Source of the DNA: Bacillota bacterium
GTDB taxonomy: Bacteria; Bacillota; Clostridia; Oscillospirales; Ruminococcaceae
Direction of reading: 5' to 3'
Assembly: GCA_023396215.1 (NCBI GenBank)
Contig: JAEWWW010000060.1
Span: 1-17,796 of the forward strand
Length of the DNA: 17,796 nt
Position numbers and translations under genes: made by a program. The notes under the pieces are model-generated. The model searched no databases. It was not told the origin of the DNA and saw nothing but the letters and a program-made list of their open reading frames with translations. How positions within the stretch are numbered: position 1 is the first letter of the stretch; each line of letters starts with the position of its first letter. Shown piece after piece: positions 8,302 to 14,726 of the stretch.

Positions 8302-8322
8302 GCTATTGTTGTTTAACAGGCT

Positions 8323-9018
8323 TTAGTCGTGGTTTGAAACATGAAGCCCGGCGGTTTGCTCAACCTCCAGAACAAAGGCCAGCACCTTACCGGCAGAGCA
8401 TTCGGGGTCGCACACAATGGCGTCCAGCACCGCCTGGGTCTTTTCTTTTTCGATAATGGTCAGCACCACATCGGTGTCCTGCTCAATCGATATATCAAAA
8501 AACTTCACCGCCTGCTCGATGCCGTTGCCCGAGCCGTGCATCACGGTGCCGCCGCGGGCGCCGGCTTCACGGGCCGCCGCTACCACCGTATTGGCAAACC
8601 CCCGGTTGACAATCGATACAATCAGTTCATATTGCTTTTTTGCCTCCATAGCGGGTCCCTCCTCCTTTTTGCCGGTTGCTTCCGGCCTGTCTTTCAGCAT
8701 CTTTGCCACTGCGGTGGCAACCTTCTCCACTCCCAGCACAAAGGCGATGCCGTTGCCGGGTTTGCTCAGATGCACCTTTTGGTCGATGGCCTTCAAAATA
8801 TCGGTCAGCCGCTCCTGCGGCACAAAGGACAGTACAATTTCACGCTCCCAGTTATCCAGCCCCAGCAGCTGCAGCACCTTGCTTTTTGCGGTGCCCCGGG
8901 CCATCAGGACAGTGTTGTAAAGCGCGCCTTCCGACCTTGCGGCGTTTGCGGCTTTGCTCCCCATGCCCTGGTTTACAATCGACATCAGCAGTTTGTAGTA
9001 AGGAAAAACACACTCCAT
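8323..9018 (-). CDS. Tandem PII-like regulator, two fused PII-superfamily domains
   Basis: A 231-residue cytoplasmic protein made of two copies of a PII-like ferredoxin fold: residues 7-100 and 127-225, joined by a charged linker. The copies align: LLMSIVNQG with LIVSIVNRG, REIVLSFVPQERLTDILKAI with TDVVLTIIEKEKTQAVLDAI, and GIAFVLGVEKV with KVLAFVLEVEQT. PGNGIAFVLGVE corresponds to the PII B-loop region that contacts nucleotide phosphates (GDGKIFVLPVE in classical PII). Classical PII is a single domain of about 112 residues with a long T-loop; here the T-loop region is short, has no uridylylation-type Tyr, and reads MARGT in domain 1 and MHGSG in domain 2. The start ATG at 9018 follows GGGAGG by 9 nt; upstream codons lack support. 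It lies 55 bp after the DUF1538 gene, whose gating or sensing partner it probably is. The ligand is unknown. Confidence 0.8.
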   Translation of the reverse strand: MECVFPYYKLLMSIVNQGMGSKAANAARSEGALYNTVLMARGTAKSKVLQLLGLDNWEREIVLSFVPQERLTDILKAIDQKVHLSKPGNGIAFVLGVEKVATAVAKMLKDRPEATGKKEEGPAMEAKKQYELIVSIVNRGFANTVVAAAREAGARGGTVMHGSGNGIEQAVKFFDISIEQDTDVVLTIIEKEKTQAVLDAIVCDPECSAGKVLAFVLEVEQTAGLHVSNHD

Positions 9019-9073
9019 CTTTTCGCCTCCCTTTATTACGCGGTTCGGTAAGCAAGCCTGTGCCTCACCCTGG

Positions 9074-10597
9074 CTAAAGAACCTCGCCCTCGGCCTCGGC
9101 TTCGGCTGCCAGCAGCTGGGCCTTTTTCTCTTTTGCCCTATAAATATGCCCAATAATTTGTATAGTGATAAGCGGGGTCATGGCAACCAGCGCCACCACG
9201 CCAAAGGCGTCGGATAGGGTGTTGCCCCCCAGATGGTTGGTGGCGCCCACTGCCACCGAAAGGATAAAGGTAGCGGTCATCGGCCCGGTGGCCACACCGC
9301 CGGAATCGAAGCCGATGGCGGTAAAGAGCGGCGGGCAGTTTTTCATCAGCAGGAATGCGATGGCATACCCCGGCACAATAAACCACCAGATGCTGATGCT
9401 GGTCAGCACGCGAATCATGGCAAACCCCACCGAGAGCCCGACGCTCAGGCTCAGCGAAAGCAGCATCACCCGCCGTTTGATATGACCGCGGGATACCTCC
9501 TCAACCTGCTGGTTGAGCACATAGACCGCAGGCTCCGCCGAAACAACGGCGAGCCCCAGTATAACACCAATGGGGATTAAAATCCAGTTATTTTTATTGG
9601 CAGCCAGCGTCTGCCCCAATTCGGCGGCGGCGGAGCTGAATCCGGCGTTTACACCGGTCAAAAACAGCACCAGCCCAAGGAAGGTATAGAGCAGCCCCAG
9701 CACAATTCTGTAAGCCTGCCTGCGGGGAAGCTTCAAGAGGGTTGCCTGCATAATAAAGAAGATGGCAACCATTGGGGCGAGGGCGAGGGCCACGTTGTAC
9801 GCCTCCGCCGGCAGCTCATGCAAAAAGGAGGCAATCAGCCCGGTGGACTGCGCGGCGGCAGGCTGGGCCGCAGCCGTGGCAGCCCCGGCAGTAGCCGTGT
9901 CGCCAAACAGAAGCCCCAGCATCAGCACCGCGATAATCGGCCCGGCAGAGGCCAGCGCCACCAACCCGAAGCTGTCGTCCTGAGAGCTTTTGTCGCCGCG
10001 AACCGAAGCGATGCCCAGCCCCAGCGCCAGAATGAAAGGGACGGTCATCGGCCCGGTGGTCACGCCGCCCGAGTCAAAGGCCACCGAAAGATAATCGGGC
10101 GCCACCGTCGAAACGATGGCCGCCAGGCCAAAAATAATCAGATAGCTGATGCGCAATATGGTGGAAAGGGGTACCTGAAAGATAATGCGCAGCAGGGCGC
10201 AGGCCACGTAAAAGCCGACCCCAACCGAAACGGTCGCCATCAGCAGCATCTTGGCGATGGTTCCGTCCGACGCAAGGAACACCTGATTGGCCAGCACCTG
10301 CAAATCGGGCTCGGCCATGGTGACCATAAAGCCGGTCAAAAAACCGAACAGGATAATCAGCCACAGCTTACGGCGTTTGGTGAGTGAAGAACCCATCACC
10401 TCGCCCATGGGCACTACACCGATATCGGCGCCAAAATTAAACACTGCCAACCCCAGCACCACAAAAACGGCGCCTAAAGTGAAAGCTCCGAGGGTTTGCG
10501 GCGATAAAGGCGCAACGGTGAAGTGCAAAATAAGTACAATACAGTAGATTGGTATGACAGAGAGCACAACTTCTAATATTTTCTTCAGCAGCTGCAA
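9074..10597 (-). CDS. DUF1538 polytopic membrane protein, internally duplicated
   Basis: A 507-residue integral membrane protein with about 12 or more hydrophobic segments. The two halves repeat: FDSGGVTTGPMT (174-185) matches FDSGGVATGPMT (430-441), AEP at 95-97 (AEPDLQVLANQV) matches AEP at 354-356 (AEPAVYVLNQQV), and DSFGLVALASAGP matches DAFGVVALVAMTP. This is the signature of DUF1538 proteins. An Ala/Thr-rich linker (about 234-251) separates the halves, and the C-terminus is a charged tail. Conserved Gly-, Asp- and Pro-rich re-entrant-looking motifs suggest a transporter or channel, but I know of no assigned substrate. The start is a TTG at 10597 with a very strong AAAAGGAGG ending 8 nt upstream. 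It is followed by the PII-like gene in the same operon, and its upstream region has a 12-bp direct repeat. Confidence 0.85.
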   Translation of the reverse strand: MQLLKKILEVVLSVIPIYCIVLILHFTVAPLSPQTLGAFTLGAVFVVLGLAVFNFGADIGVVPMGEVMGSSLTKRRKLWLIILFGFLTGFMVTMAEPDLQVLANQVFLASDGTIAKMLLMATVSVGVGFYVACALLRIIFQVPLSTILRISYLIIFGLAAIVSTVAPDYLSVAFDSGGVTTGPMTVPFILALGLGIASVRGDKSSQDDSFGLVALASAGPIIAVLMLGLLFGDTATAGAATAAAQPAAAQSTGLIASFLHELPAEAYNVALALAPMVAIFFIMQATLLKLPRRQAYRIVLGLLYTFLGLVLFLTGVNAGFSSAAAELGQTLAANKNNWILIPIGVILGLAVVSAEPAVYVLNQQVEEVSRGHIKRRVMLLSLSLSVGLSVGFAMIRVLTSISIWWFIVPGYAIAFLLMKNCPPLFTAIGFDSGGVATGPMTATFILSVAVGATNHLGGNTLSDAFGVVALVAMTPLITIQIIGHIYRAKEKKAQLLAAEAEAEGEVL

Positions 10598-10643
10598 AGG
10601 CTCGACCTCCTTTTATTTTGTCTATTTGATATGCCGGAGAAGG

Positions 10644-10672
10644 ACATTAATAATAGGTTAACATTAATAATA
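10644..10672. repeat. 12-bp direct repeat upstream of the DUF1538 gene
   Basis: ACATTAATAATA occurs at 10644-10655 and again at 10661-10672, a 17-bp period, 34-75 bp upstream of the minus-strand DUF1538 start. The spacing suggests either a tandem operator or an AT-rich promoter duplication. On the minus strand the best -10 candidates (TATTAT, TATATT) fall in the same stretch, so a regulator bound here could control the operon. Confidence 0.45.
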
Positions 10673-10858
10673 TATCATAAATGGCTTAAAACACCAAACC
10701 GAAGGCGTCCATTTTTGGGGCAAACAGCAGACGCGGACGTTTAAAATCATCCTGTTTTTTCCGACAGAAAACCTTTGCCCCCAACCTTGCCGGAAATAAC
10801 ATGTTGTATAATAATTTATTCTTGATATCATATATAGCAAATATAATGTAATATATAT

Positions 10859-10887
10859 TTGACATTTAGACGAGGCTGTGCTATGCT
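10859..10887 (+). promoter_or_regulatory. Promoter of the XRE/membrane-protein pair
   Basis: Perfect -35 TTGACA (10859-10864), 17-bp spacer, -10 TATGCT (10882-10887), followed by about 28 nt to the XRE start. An inverted repeat, AAATATA (10839-10845) and TATATTT (10854-10860), sits directly on the upstream edge of the -35 box and is a candidate autoregulatory operator. Confidence 0.8.
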
Positions 10888-10920
10888 TTTAGCAGGACAT
10901 CAAAACAGGGGGCAACCGAA

Positions 10921-11130
10921 ATGGGAAAAAACCTGAGGCTTAAGTCGGCCCGCGCCGCGCTGGATCTATCGCAGCAGGAGCTGGCCCACCGGGTTGGGGT
11001 CACCAGGCAGACCATCAACGCCATCGAAAGCGGGGATTATAACCCCACCATCAATCTTTGCATCGCCATCTGCCGCAGCCTGGGCAAAACTTTAGACGAA
11101 CTTTTTTGGGAGGAAGCCAGAGATGAATAA
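10921..11130 (+). CDS. Small XRE-family HTH transcriptional regulator
   Basis: A 69-residue protein that is almost entirely one Cro/C1-type helix-turn-helix. SQQELAHRVGVTRQTINAIESG (about 17-38) is the HTH core, and NPTINLCIAICRSLGKTLDELF (about 41-63) the following helices. The length and sequence match the YozG-like class of compact regulators that pair with a small membrane protein. AGGGGG about 9 nt before the ATG supports the start. The last codons GAT GAA TAA overlap the ATG of the next gene by 8 nt, so the two are translationally coupled. Autoregulation through the inverted repeat at the promoter is likely but inferred. Confidence 0.9.
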   Translation: MGKNLRLKSARAALDLSQQELAHRVGVTRQTINAIESGDYNPTINLCIAICRSLGKTLDELFWEEARDE

Positions 11131-11566
11131 GCATGAGCGTGAATTCGATGAAAGGCAGCTTCAAAAAAGGCACCGGCTGGGCAACGACGCCTTTACCATG
11201 CTGGCGCTGCTGCTGATGGCTGACGCGGTACTGTATATTTTTGACGTCAAATGGGTGCCTTACCCCACCAATGTTTTTATTTTGCTGGTAATATGCTGCG
11301 GGGTGTTTGTGGTACGGGCCGCATGGCATGGCGCCTTTGTGGGGCCGCGCCAAAGCGGGGCAGGCAAGCTGGGTGTGGCGATGATGACGGCGGTAATCAG
11401 CATTGGAACAGCGCTCATCATCAGTTACCAAAGAAAGCGGCTGCAGATGCCCGCCGCCCCGGATGGCGGCTCCGAGCTGCTGATGCTGGTGAGCTGGTCC
11501 TTTTTGGCGGTGGCATGGGCGGTCTGGCTCTGGAAGCGGCACAAGGAAAAGCGGGAGGAGCAGTAA
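11123..11566 (+). CDS. Four-helix membrane protein of an XRE-linked pair
   Basis: A 147-residue integral membrane protein of unknown function. After a highly charged N-terminus (MNKHEREFDERQLQKR) come four predicted helices at about 24-40, 49-69, 83-102 and 119-139, then a basic/acidic tail (KRHKEKREEQ). This layout resembles the DUF6773/DUF2178-like small membrane proteins next to XRE regulators in Firmicutes. It overlaps the regulator by 8 nt; GGGAGGAAG upstream inside that gene serves as ribosome binding site. A membrane partner that controls the regulator is a reasonable guess, not something the sequence shows. Confidence 0.8.
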   Translation: MNKHEREFDERQLQKRHRLGNDAFTMLALLLMADAVLYIFDVKWVPYPTNVFILLVICCGVFVVRAAWHGAFVGPRQSGAGKLGVAMMTAVISIGTALIISYQRKRLQMPAAPDGGSELLMLVSWSFLAVAWAVWLWKRHKEKREEQ

Positions 11567-11702
11567 GATACCTTTTCGCGCCCATCTTGGCGCAGGGGCA
11601 ACGCCCGGCAAGCCCACAGCGAGAAACCGGGAGGGTGCCTCTGCATGAAAGAGCGGGGCAGGGTACCTTATCCTCAAACCAATTATAATTTTGGCAGCAT
11701 AA

Positions 11703-11753
11703 AACCCAAAAGGCCGGGCTTCCAACTGGATTGGAAGCCCGGCCTTTTGGGTT
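11703..11753. terminator. Bidirectional Rho-independent terminator
   Basis: A perfect 23-bp stem (11703-11725 with 11731-11753) around CTGGA. The GC-rich core GGCCGGGC is flanked by AAAA on the left and TTTT on the right, so each strand sees a hairpin followed by a U tract. It ends 6 bp beyond the stop of the minus-strand gene at 11760 and also serves plus-strand transcripts from the XRE pair. Confidence 0.9.
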
Positions 11754-11759
11754 GCCGGG

Positions 11760-12029
11760 TTATTCGCTCAGGGTTTTCAGCTTATCTTCGATGCCTGCGG
11801 CAATCCCGCTTAGCTGCTGTGAGATTTCGTCAAAGGCAATGGCGGAAATCTCTTTGGCGCTGAACAGGGTGCTGCGGCAGAGGGTCAGGGCGTTTTCCAG
11901 GTCACCGGCAGCCACCAGCGTGCCGACGGTATGCTCCCGCTGGGCAAAGTACTCCAGAATAAACTGCCCCAGCGAGGCGGGCTGGGTTTCCAGCGCCTGA
12001 TAAACCACCGCTTTCAGGTTTTCGTTCAT
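11760..12029 (-). CDS. Small unknown protein in the nifS-nifU operon
   Basis: An 89-residue, soluble, probably all-helical protein that I do not recognise. It begins MNENLKAVVYQALETQPASL, contains one Cys (about residue 51) and many Ala/Leu/Glu, and has no membrane segment. AAAGGAGAGG ends about 6 nt before the ATG, a strong ribosome binding site. It starts 18 bp after the nifU stop, so it is the last gene of that operon, ending just before the terminator at 11753. Its place suggests a minor role in Fe-S cluster assembly or delivery, but this rests on context only. Confidence 0.75.
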   Translation of the reverse strand: MNENLKAVVYQALETQPASLGQFILEYFAQREHTVGTLVAAGDLENALTLCRSTLFSAKEISAIAFDEISQQLSGIAAGIEDKLKTLSE

Positions 12030-12047
12030 ACGGCCTCTCCTTTGCCC

Positions 12048-12476
12048 TTACAGGTGATGGCAGGCGTCGCAGTCCCCAATGGCGCCGACGATGGGGTCGG
12101 GGTCGATGCCCTGCCTGCGGTAATAGTCGGCGATGGCGGCCTTAACCGCCTGCTCGGCCAGCAGAGAGCAGTGCACCTTGGCGGGGGGCAGGCCGTCCAG
12201 TGCGTCCACAACCGCCTTGTTGGTAAACTTCAGCGCATCCTCCAGCGACAGGCCCTTAATCATCTCGGTGGCAATCGAGCTGGTGGCAATGGCCGCGCCG
12301 CAGCCAAAGGTCTTAAAGCGCACGTCGGTGATGGCGCCGCCGTCCACCTTGATATACATCTTCATAATATCGCCGCATTTGGCGTTACCGACCTCGCCAA
12401 TGCCGTCGGCATTTTCAAGCTCGCCCACATTGCGGGGGTTTGAAAAATGGTCCAGCACTTTATCAGAATAAAGCAT
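12048..12476 (-). CDS. nifU: Fe-S cluster assembly scaffold, NifU/IscU type
   Basis: A 142-residue IscU-like scaffold on which Fe-S clusters are built from sulfur delivered by the adjacent cysteine desulfurase. Three conserved ligands are present: Cys34 (NAKCGD, with Asp36), Cys59 (FGCGAAIA) and Cys103 (KVHCSLLAEQA). The N-terminus, YSDKVLDHFSNPRNVG, is typical. It carries only the IscU domain, not the ferredoxin-like or NfU domains of nitrogen-fixation NifU. Unusually for classic IscU, it ends in a short Cys-Asp-Ala-Cys-His-His tail (136-141), a possible extra metal site. It lies 65 bp after nifS and is preceded by AAAGGA. Confidence 0.95.
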   Translation of the reverse strand: MLYSDKVLDHFSNPRNVGELENADGIGEVGNAKCGDIMKMYIKVDGGAITDVRFKTFGCGAAIATSSIATEMIKGLSLEDALKFTNKAVVDALDGLPPAKVHCSLLAEQAVKAAIADYYRRQGIDPDPIVGAIGDCDACHHL

Positions 12477-12541
12477 TGTTCAACATTCCTTTCATGCTCG
12501 GGGTTGTTTTCTAACCTTTTGTACCGCTAACACGTTGGGGA

Positions 12542-13726
12542 TTATTGCTGCTCGCGGCGCATCATATCCTCCCAAACGGGGGATATACTGCGCAGCCGTT
12601 CCACAACAACCGGCACCGCTTCGAGGATATCATCCACATCCTCCTCGGTGTTGCTTTCGCTGAGCGAGATGCGCAGTGAGCCGTGGGCCACCTCGTGAGG
12701 CAGGCCGATGGCCAGCAGCACATGGCTGGGGTCGAGCGAGCCGGAGGTGCAGGCCGAGCCGGAGGAGGCCGCGATGCCCTTGTTATCCAGCATCAGCAGC
12801 AGCGCCTCGCCCTCGACCCCCACAAAGGAGATGTTCAGGTTGCCGGGCAGCCGCCGGGCGCGGTCGCCGTTGAGGCGGGTGTGGGGCAGCTTCAGCAGCC
12901 CGTCAATCAGCCGCTCCCGCATGGCGAGAAGCCGCGGGGCCGCTTTGGGATAGCTTTCCACCGCGAGGGAAATCGCCTTGCCCAGACCCACGATGGAGGC
13001 CACGTTTTCGGTGCCTGCGCGGCGGTTGTTTTCCTGCCCGCCGCCGTCAATGAGGTTTTCGATGATAACCCCCTTGCGGATATAGAGAGCGCCCACCCCT
13101 TTGGGGGCATGCAGCTTATGGCCGGAAAGGGAAAGCAAATCTACCTGCAGCGCCTTGACGTCCACATCAATGTTGCCCACCGCCTGCACCGCGTCGGTGT
13201 GCAGCAGCACCTTGCGCTGTCTGCATATCGCCCCGATTTCGGCTATCGGCTGGATAGTGCCAATCTCGTTGTTGGCCAGCATGATGGTCACCAACGCGGT
13301 ATCCTCCCGCAGCGCTTCCTCCACCTGACGGGGGCTGACAAGACCCATCTCGTCCACCGGCAGATAGGTCACCTCAAAGCCCTCTTTTTCAAGGCTTTGG
13401 CAGGCGTGCAGCACTGCGTGATGCTCAAAAACGGTGGTAATAATATGTTTTTTACCTTTTTTGGCGAGCTTTCTGGCTGCGCCCTTGATGGCCCAGTTGT
13501 CCGATTCAGAGCCGCCGCCTGTGAAATAAATCTCGTTGGCCGACGCTCCCAGTGCCGCGGCCACCTGCTCGCGGGCGGTTTCAATCGCACGCTTGGCCTC
13601 GCGCCCCTTGGCATAGATGCTGGAGGGGTTGCCATAGCCTTCGGTCAGCCACGGAAGCATCGCCTCCAGTACCTGTGGGCTCACAGGTGTGGTGGCGGCG
13701 TTGTCTACATAAATAAATTTACTCAT
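12542..13726 (-). CDS. nifS: Cysteine desulfurase, NifS/IscS type
   Basis: A 394-residue PLP enzyme converting cysteine to alanine and a protein-bound persulfide that feeds Fe-S assembly and other sulfur trafficking. The PLP Lys204 is in SLSGHKLHAPKG, His103 in EHHAV, and the persulfide Cys326 in SSGSACTSGS on the mobile loop. GYGNPSS, TGGGSESDN, HTDAVQAVG and RAGTEN are further family signatures. The Cys loop belongs to the NifS/IscS group rather than SufS. AAGGTGATAGG directly before the ATG is a modest ribosome binding site. It is first in an apparent operon with nifU and an 89-residue gene; no IscR/Rrf2 regulator is encoded in the window. Confidence 0.96.
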   Translation of the reverse strand: MSKFIYVDNAATTPVSPQVLEAMLPWLTEGYGNPSSIYAKGREAKRAIETAREQVAAALGASANEIYFTGGGSESDNWAIKGAARKLAKKGKKHIITTVFEHHAVLHACQSLEKEGFEVTYLPVDEMGLVSPRQVEEALREDTALVTIMLANNEIGTIQPIAEIGAICRQRKVLLHTDAVQAVGNIDVDVKALQVDLLSLSGHKLHAPKGVGALYIRKGVIIENLIDGGGQENNRRAGTENVASIVGLGKAISLAVESYPKAAPRLLAMRERLIDGLLKLPHTRLNGDRARRLPGNLNISFVGVEGEALLLMLDNKGIAASSGSACTSGSLDPSHVLLAIGLPHEVAHGSLRISLSESNTEEDVDDILEAVPVVVERLRSISPVWEDMMRREQQ

Positions 13727-13755
13727 CCTATCACCTTAAATCACCCAAAGTATGG

Positions 13756-13770
13756 TTGTAATTCTTACAA
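13756..13770 (-). promoter_or_regulatory. Palindrome downstream of the nifS promoter, candidate operator
   Basis: TTGTAATTCTTACAA is a perfect 6-bp inverted repeat with a 3-nt centre, 30-44 bp upstream of the nifS start and just downstream of the proposed -10 box. A repressor bound here would block initiation. The regulator is unknown. Confidence 0.45.
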
Positions 13771-13774
13771 ACCA

Positions 13775-13803
13775 ATAATATACCTTTTTGGTATAAAACG
13801 CAA
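13775..13803 (-). promoter_or_regulatory. Proposed promoter of nifS with a palindrome in its spacer
   Basis: On the minus strand, -10 TATTAT (13780-13775), 17-bp spacer, weak -35 TTGCGT (13803-13798). The spacer is largely filled by the inverted repeat TATACCTTTTTGGTATA (13779-13795). A weak -35 with a spacer palindrome is a pattern typical of regulated promoters. Confidence 0.5.
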
Positions 13804-13819
13804 TACCTTATCAGGGAAA

Positions 13820-14266
13820 TTAACGAAAATCTTCAATCTGTGCCACGGCCAGCCGGTCGCAGCGCTCATTTTCGGGGTGGCCTGCATGGCCGCGCACCCA
13901 AACCAGCTTGACGGTATGCAGCTTAAGCAGCGGCAGCAGCCGTTGCCAAAGGTCGGCGTTGGGCACCGGGGTGCTGCCACGCTGCCAGCCCTTCTGCTGC
14001 CAGCCGTAGACCCAGCCCTTGTCCACTGCGTCCACCAGATATTTCGAGTCGCTGTAAAGGGTCACGTTGCAGGGCTCCTTGAGGGCCGCCAGCCCTTCGA
14101 TGGCTGCGGTGAGCTCCATGCGGTTGTTGGTGGTGGCCGCTTCGCCCCCCGCAAGCTCTTTTTCGACACCCTTAAACCGCAGGATAGCGCCCCATCCCCC
14201 CGGGCCGGGGTTGCCCGAGCAGGCTCCGTCGGTAAACAGCTCGACGTTTTTTTTCGCGTCCTTCAT
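13820..14266 (-). CDS. rnhA: Ribonuclease HI
   Basis: A 148-residue RNase HI that cleaves the RNA strand of RNA-DNA hybrids (Okazaki primers, R-loops). The four metal-binding acidic residues are Asp13 (TDGACSGNPG), Glu51 (NNRMEL), Asp73 (YSDSKY) and Asp137 (CDRLA), with His127 in RGHAGHPENE. All are offset by three from the E. coli enzyme, and the length is also close. The basic-protrusion region (KGWVYGWQQKGWQRG) is present, as in E. coli. AGAGGGTG about 6 nt before the ATG is the ribosome binding site. It is followed, 94 bp later, by nifS, which appears to have its own promoter. Confidence 0.96.
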   Translation of the reverse strand: MKDAKKNVELFTDGACSGNPGPGGWGAILRFKGVEKELAGGEAATTNNRMELTAAIEGLAALKEPCNVTLYSDSKYLVDAVDKGWVYGWQQKGWQRGSTPVPNADLWQRLLPLLKLHTVKLVWVRGHAGHPENERCDRLAVAQIEDFR

Positions 14267-14337
14267 GTCACACCCTCTTTACAGTTCTGCATGGGGGTTT
14301 TGGCCCGCCTTTGAGGCCGGCTTTTTACGCCCGCATT

Positions 14338-14366
14338 ATTATATACCTTTTTAGGGGATTATACAA
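14338..14366 (-). promoter_or_regulatory. Possible promoter of rnhA
   Basis: On the minus strand, perfect -10 TATAAT (14343-14338), 17-bp spacer and poor -35 TTGTAT (14366-14361), 71 bp upstream of the rnhA start. A second TATAAT lies nearby at about 14359-14364, so the exact hexamers are uncertain. Confidence 0.45.
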
Positions 14367-14710
14367 TAGCGGGAAAGCCCGGCCCATCGACCTGTTTATA
14401 TGCGCAAATTCCGCAGGGGAGCGGGTCGATGTGGGCAGGCTATCAAAGGCGAAATCGGGTGCCAATTCCCCTCCTTGGAGGGGTGGCCGAAGGCCGGGGT
14501 GGTTCTGCATACAGCTTACCATCATTCAGCCTGCGCGGGCCGGTATGGGCGGGTTTACCTGTAAACGACGCGCAATTTGGGCAGAATGCCGAAAATCTCT
14601 GCTGCCAGGCAAAAAAGAGGCCCAACTGGGCCGACGGGCGTTAAGGGCTGCAATTTTGCTGCATACTAAGGGCAAAGGCCCGCCGGAAAAGCGGCGGAGC
14701 CCAGACGGCA
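14367..14710. other. Intergenic region before the nucleotidyltransferase fusion gene
   Basis: About 340 bp of GC-rich sequence without a convincing gene. Frames in it cross the repeat at 14462-14504 and lack ribosome binding sites. I found no strong plus-strand promoter for the following gene; a CATACT at about 14661 has no good -35 partner. Confidence 0.5.
14462..14504 (-). repeat. Family B double-hairpin repeat, copy 3 (inverted)
   Basis: Read on the minus strand: AACCACCCCGG, a GGCC-TTC-GGCC hairpin, CACCCCTCC, AA, GGAGGGGAATTGG. It is the most symmetrical copy and the only one in minus orientation; no family A element adjoins it. Confidence 0.7.
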
Positions 14711-14726
14711 ACAAGGAGGAGATGCC

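Noticed and set aside
12683..14314. 543-codon open frame on the plus strand
   Set aside because: It is antisense to nifS and rnhA, both of which have complete catalytic motifs; it also spans their intergenic region, so it is a shadow frame.
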